Assembly: GCA_029933295.1 (NCBI GenBank)
Contig: JAOZOL010000171.1
Coordinates: forward strand, 1-5,729
Source: Desulfobacterales bacterium
GTDB taxonomy: Bacteria > Desulfobacterota > Desulfobacteria > Desulfobacterales > Desulfosalsimonadaceae
DNA length: 5,729 nucleotides
Direction: 5' to 3'
Part shown: one piece after another, positions 5,322 through 5,729 of the stretch
Position numbering within the stretch: position 1 is the stretch's first letter
Layout of the letters: every line of letters begins with the position of its first letter
Made by a program: the position numbers and the translations under genes
The notes under the pieces: model-generated
Seen by the model: the letters and a program-made list of their open reading frames with translations, nothing else
The model's database searches: none
Told to the model about the DNA's origin: nothing

Positions 5322-5729
5322 ATGAATTCAGAAAATGAATCAATAGCAAAGGAAAATGGCCCGTCTGAAGCGGAAATTGATGCGAAAATTACAATCCGGG
5401 CAAAAGACGGAGAACTGCCCTGTGCGGTGGCATTTAATGTGGCGGATCAACTCGGTATATCCCCTGCCGCAGTCGGAGAAGCTGCCGATCGGATGAAGTT
5501 ATATCTGGTAAAATGTCAGCTGGGCCTGTTTGGTTACAAGCCGGAAAAAAGGATTGTAAAACCAGTGGATGTGGTGGAGCCGGAAGTGGAAGCCGAAATC
5601 CGGAAAAAGCTTGTTAACGACCGCCTGCCCTGCAAGTCTGCGTGGGAAATCGCGAAGAAATTTAATCTTCGCAAAATGGTGGTCAGCGGAACCTGTGAAG
5701 CATTGGGTATTAAGATTAAGGCATGTCAG
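5322..5729 (+). CDS. unknown protein with tandem duplicated cysteine/helix-turn-helix-like units (3' end cut by window)
   Basis: 136 codons are open to the right edge with no stop. The ATG has GGAG (5312-5315) six bases upstream. I do not recognise a named family. After a polar, acidic N-terminus (1-18) the protein is a duplication: residues 22-66 align without gaps to 92-136, offset exactly 70. Shared positions are I23/I93, L32-P33-C34/L102-P103-C104, A37/A107, A41/A111, V51/V121 and C65-Q66/C135-Q136, with many conservative matches (F38/W108, V40/I110, I46/L116, L60/I130). Both units have their two cysteines 31 residues apart. The A37-D56 stretch follows the helix-turn-helix pattern (Ala at 5, Gly at 9, Val at 15). 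The linker (67-91) starts LGLFGYKP and is rich in charged residues and valine. No signal peptide or membrane segment is seen, so it is probably cytoplasmic. By analogy with unit 1, only a few residues are probably missing. Divergent from ispG; role unknown, DNA binding or metal binding are both conceivable. Confidence 0.85.
   Translation, partial: MNSENESIAKENGPSEAEIDAKITIRAKDGELPCAVAFNVADQLGISPAAVGEAADRMKLYLVKCQLGLFGYKPEKRIVKPVDVVEPEVEAEIRKKLVNDRLPCKSAWEIAKKFNLRKMVVSGTCEALGIKIKACQ

Noticed and set aside
5291..5338. Upstream frame of 15 codons overlapping the start of the unknown gene
   Set aside because: No Shine-Dalgarno before its ATG, whereas GGAG is well placed for the ATG at 5322.

Overview
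The window looks like chromosomal housekeeping DNA from an anaerobic bacterium, most likely a sulfate-reducing member of the Desulfobacterota (former Deltaproteobacteria, Desulfobacteraceae-like). This is an inference from gene content and style: a four-cysteine L28, an archaeal/eukaryal-type ProRS, an iron-sulfur IspG next to proS, moderate GC coding DNA and AT-rich spacers. No marker gene fixes the genus.

Layout from left to right. Positions 1-105 hold a leader with a good sigma70-type promoter and Shine-Dalgarno site, and perhaps the tail of an upstream gene. rpmB (ribosomal protein L28) lies at 106-297 on the plus strand. It meets a three-gene minus-strand block tail to tail, with only 4 bp between the stop codons. 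Read in its own direction, the block is ispG (MEP isoprenoid pathway), then proS (prolyl-tRNA synthetase), then a full-length bifunctional RelA/SpoT homologue ((p)ppGpp synthetase/hydrolase). Gaps are 19 and 5 bp, so it is very probably one operon driven from an extended -10 promoter just upstream of ispG. A 247-256 bp AT-rich divergent spacer follows. It carries three copies of GTAAATTT, two of TTCAAGTG and two short perfect palindromes. From 5322 a plus-strand gene of unknown function runs off the right edge.

Function: three of the four recognised genes concern translation and its control (a 50S protein, tRNA charging with proline, stringent response); ispG supplies isoprenoid precursors. 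All four recognised proteins keep their key residues and look intact.

The least ordinary part is the right end. The unknown protein is an internal duplication, two units at an exact 70-residue offset. Each unit has an LPC motif, a helix-turn-helix-like stretch and a terminal Cys-Gln with identical cysteine spacing. It sits beside a spacer whose repeated motif lies at similar distances from the two proposed divergent promoters. I see no CRISPR array, insertion sequence, tRNA, rRNA or clear phage signature.
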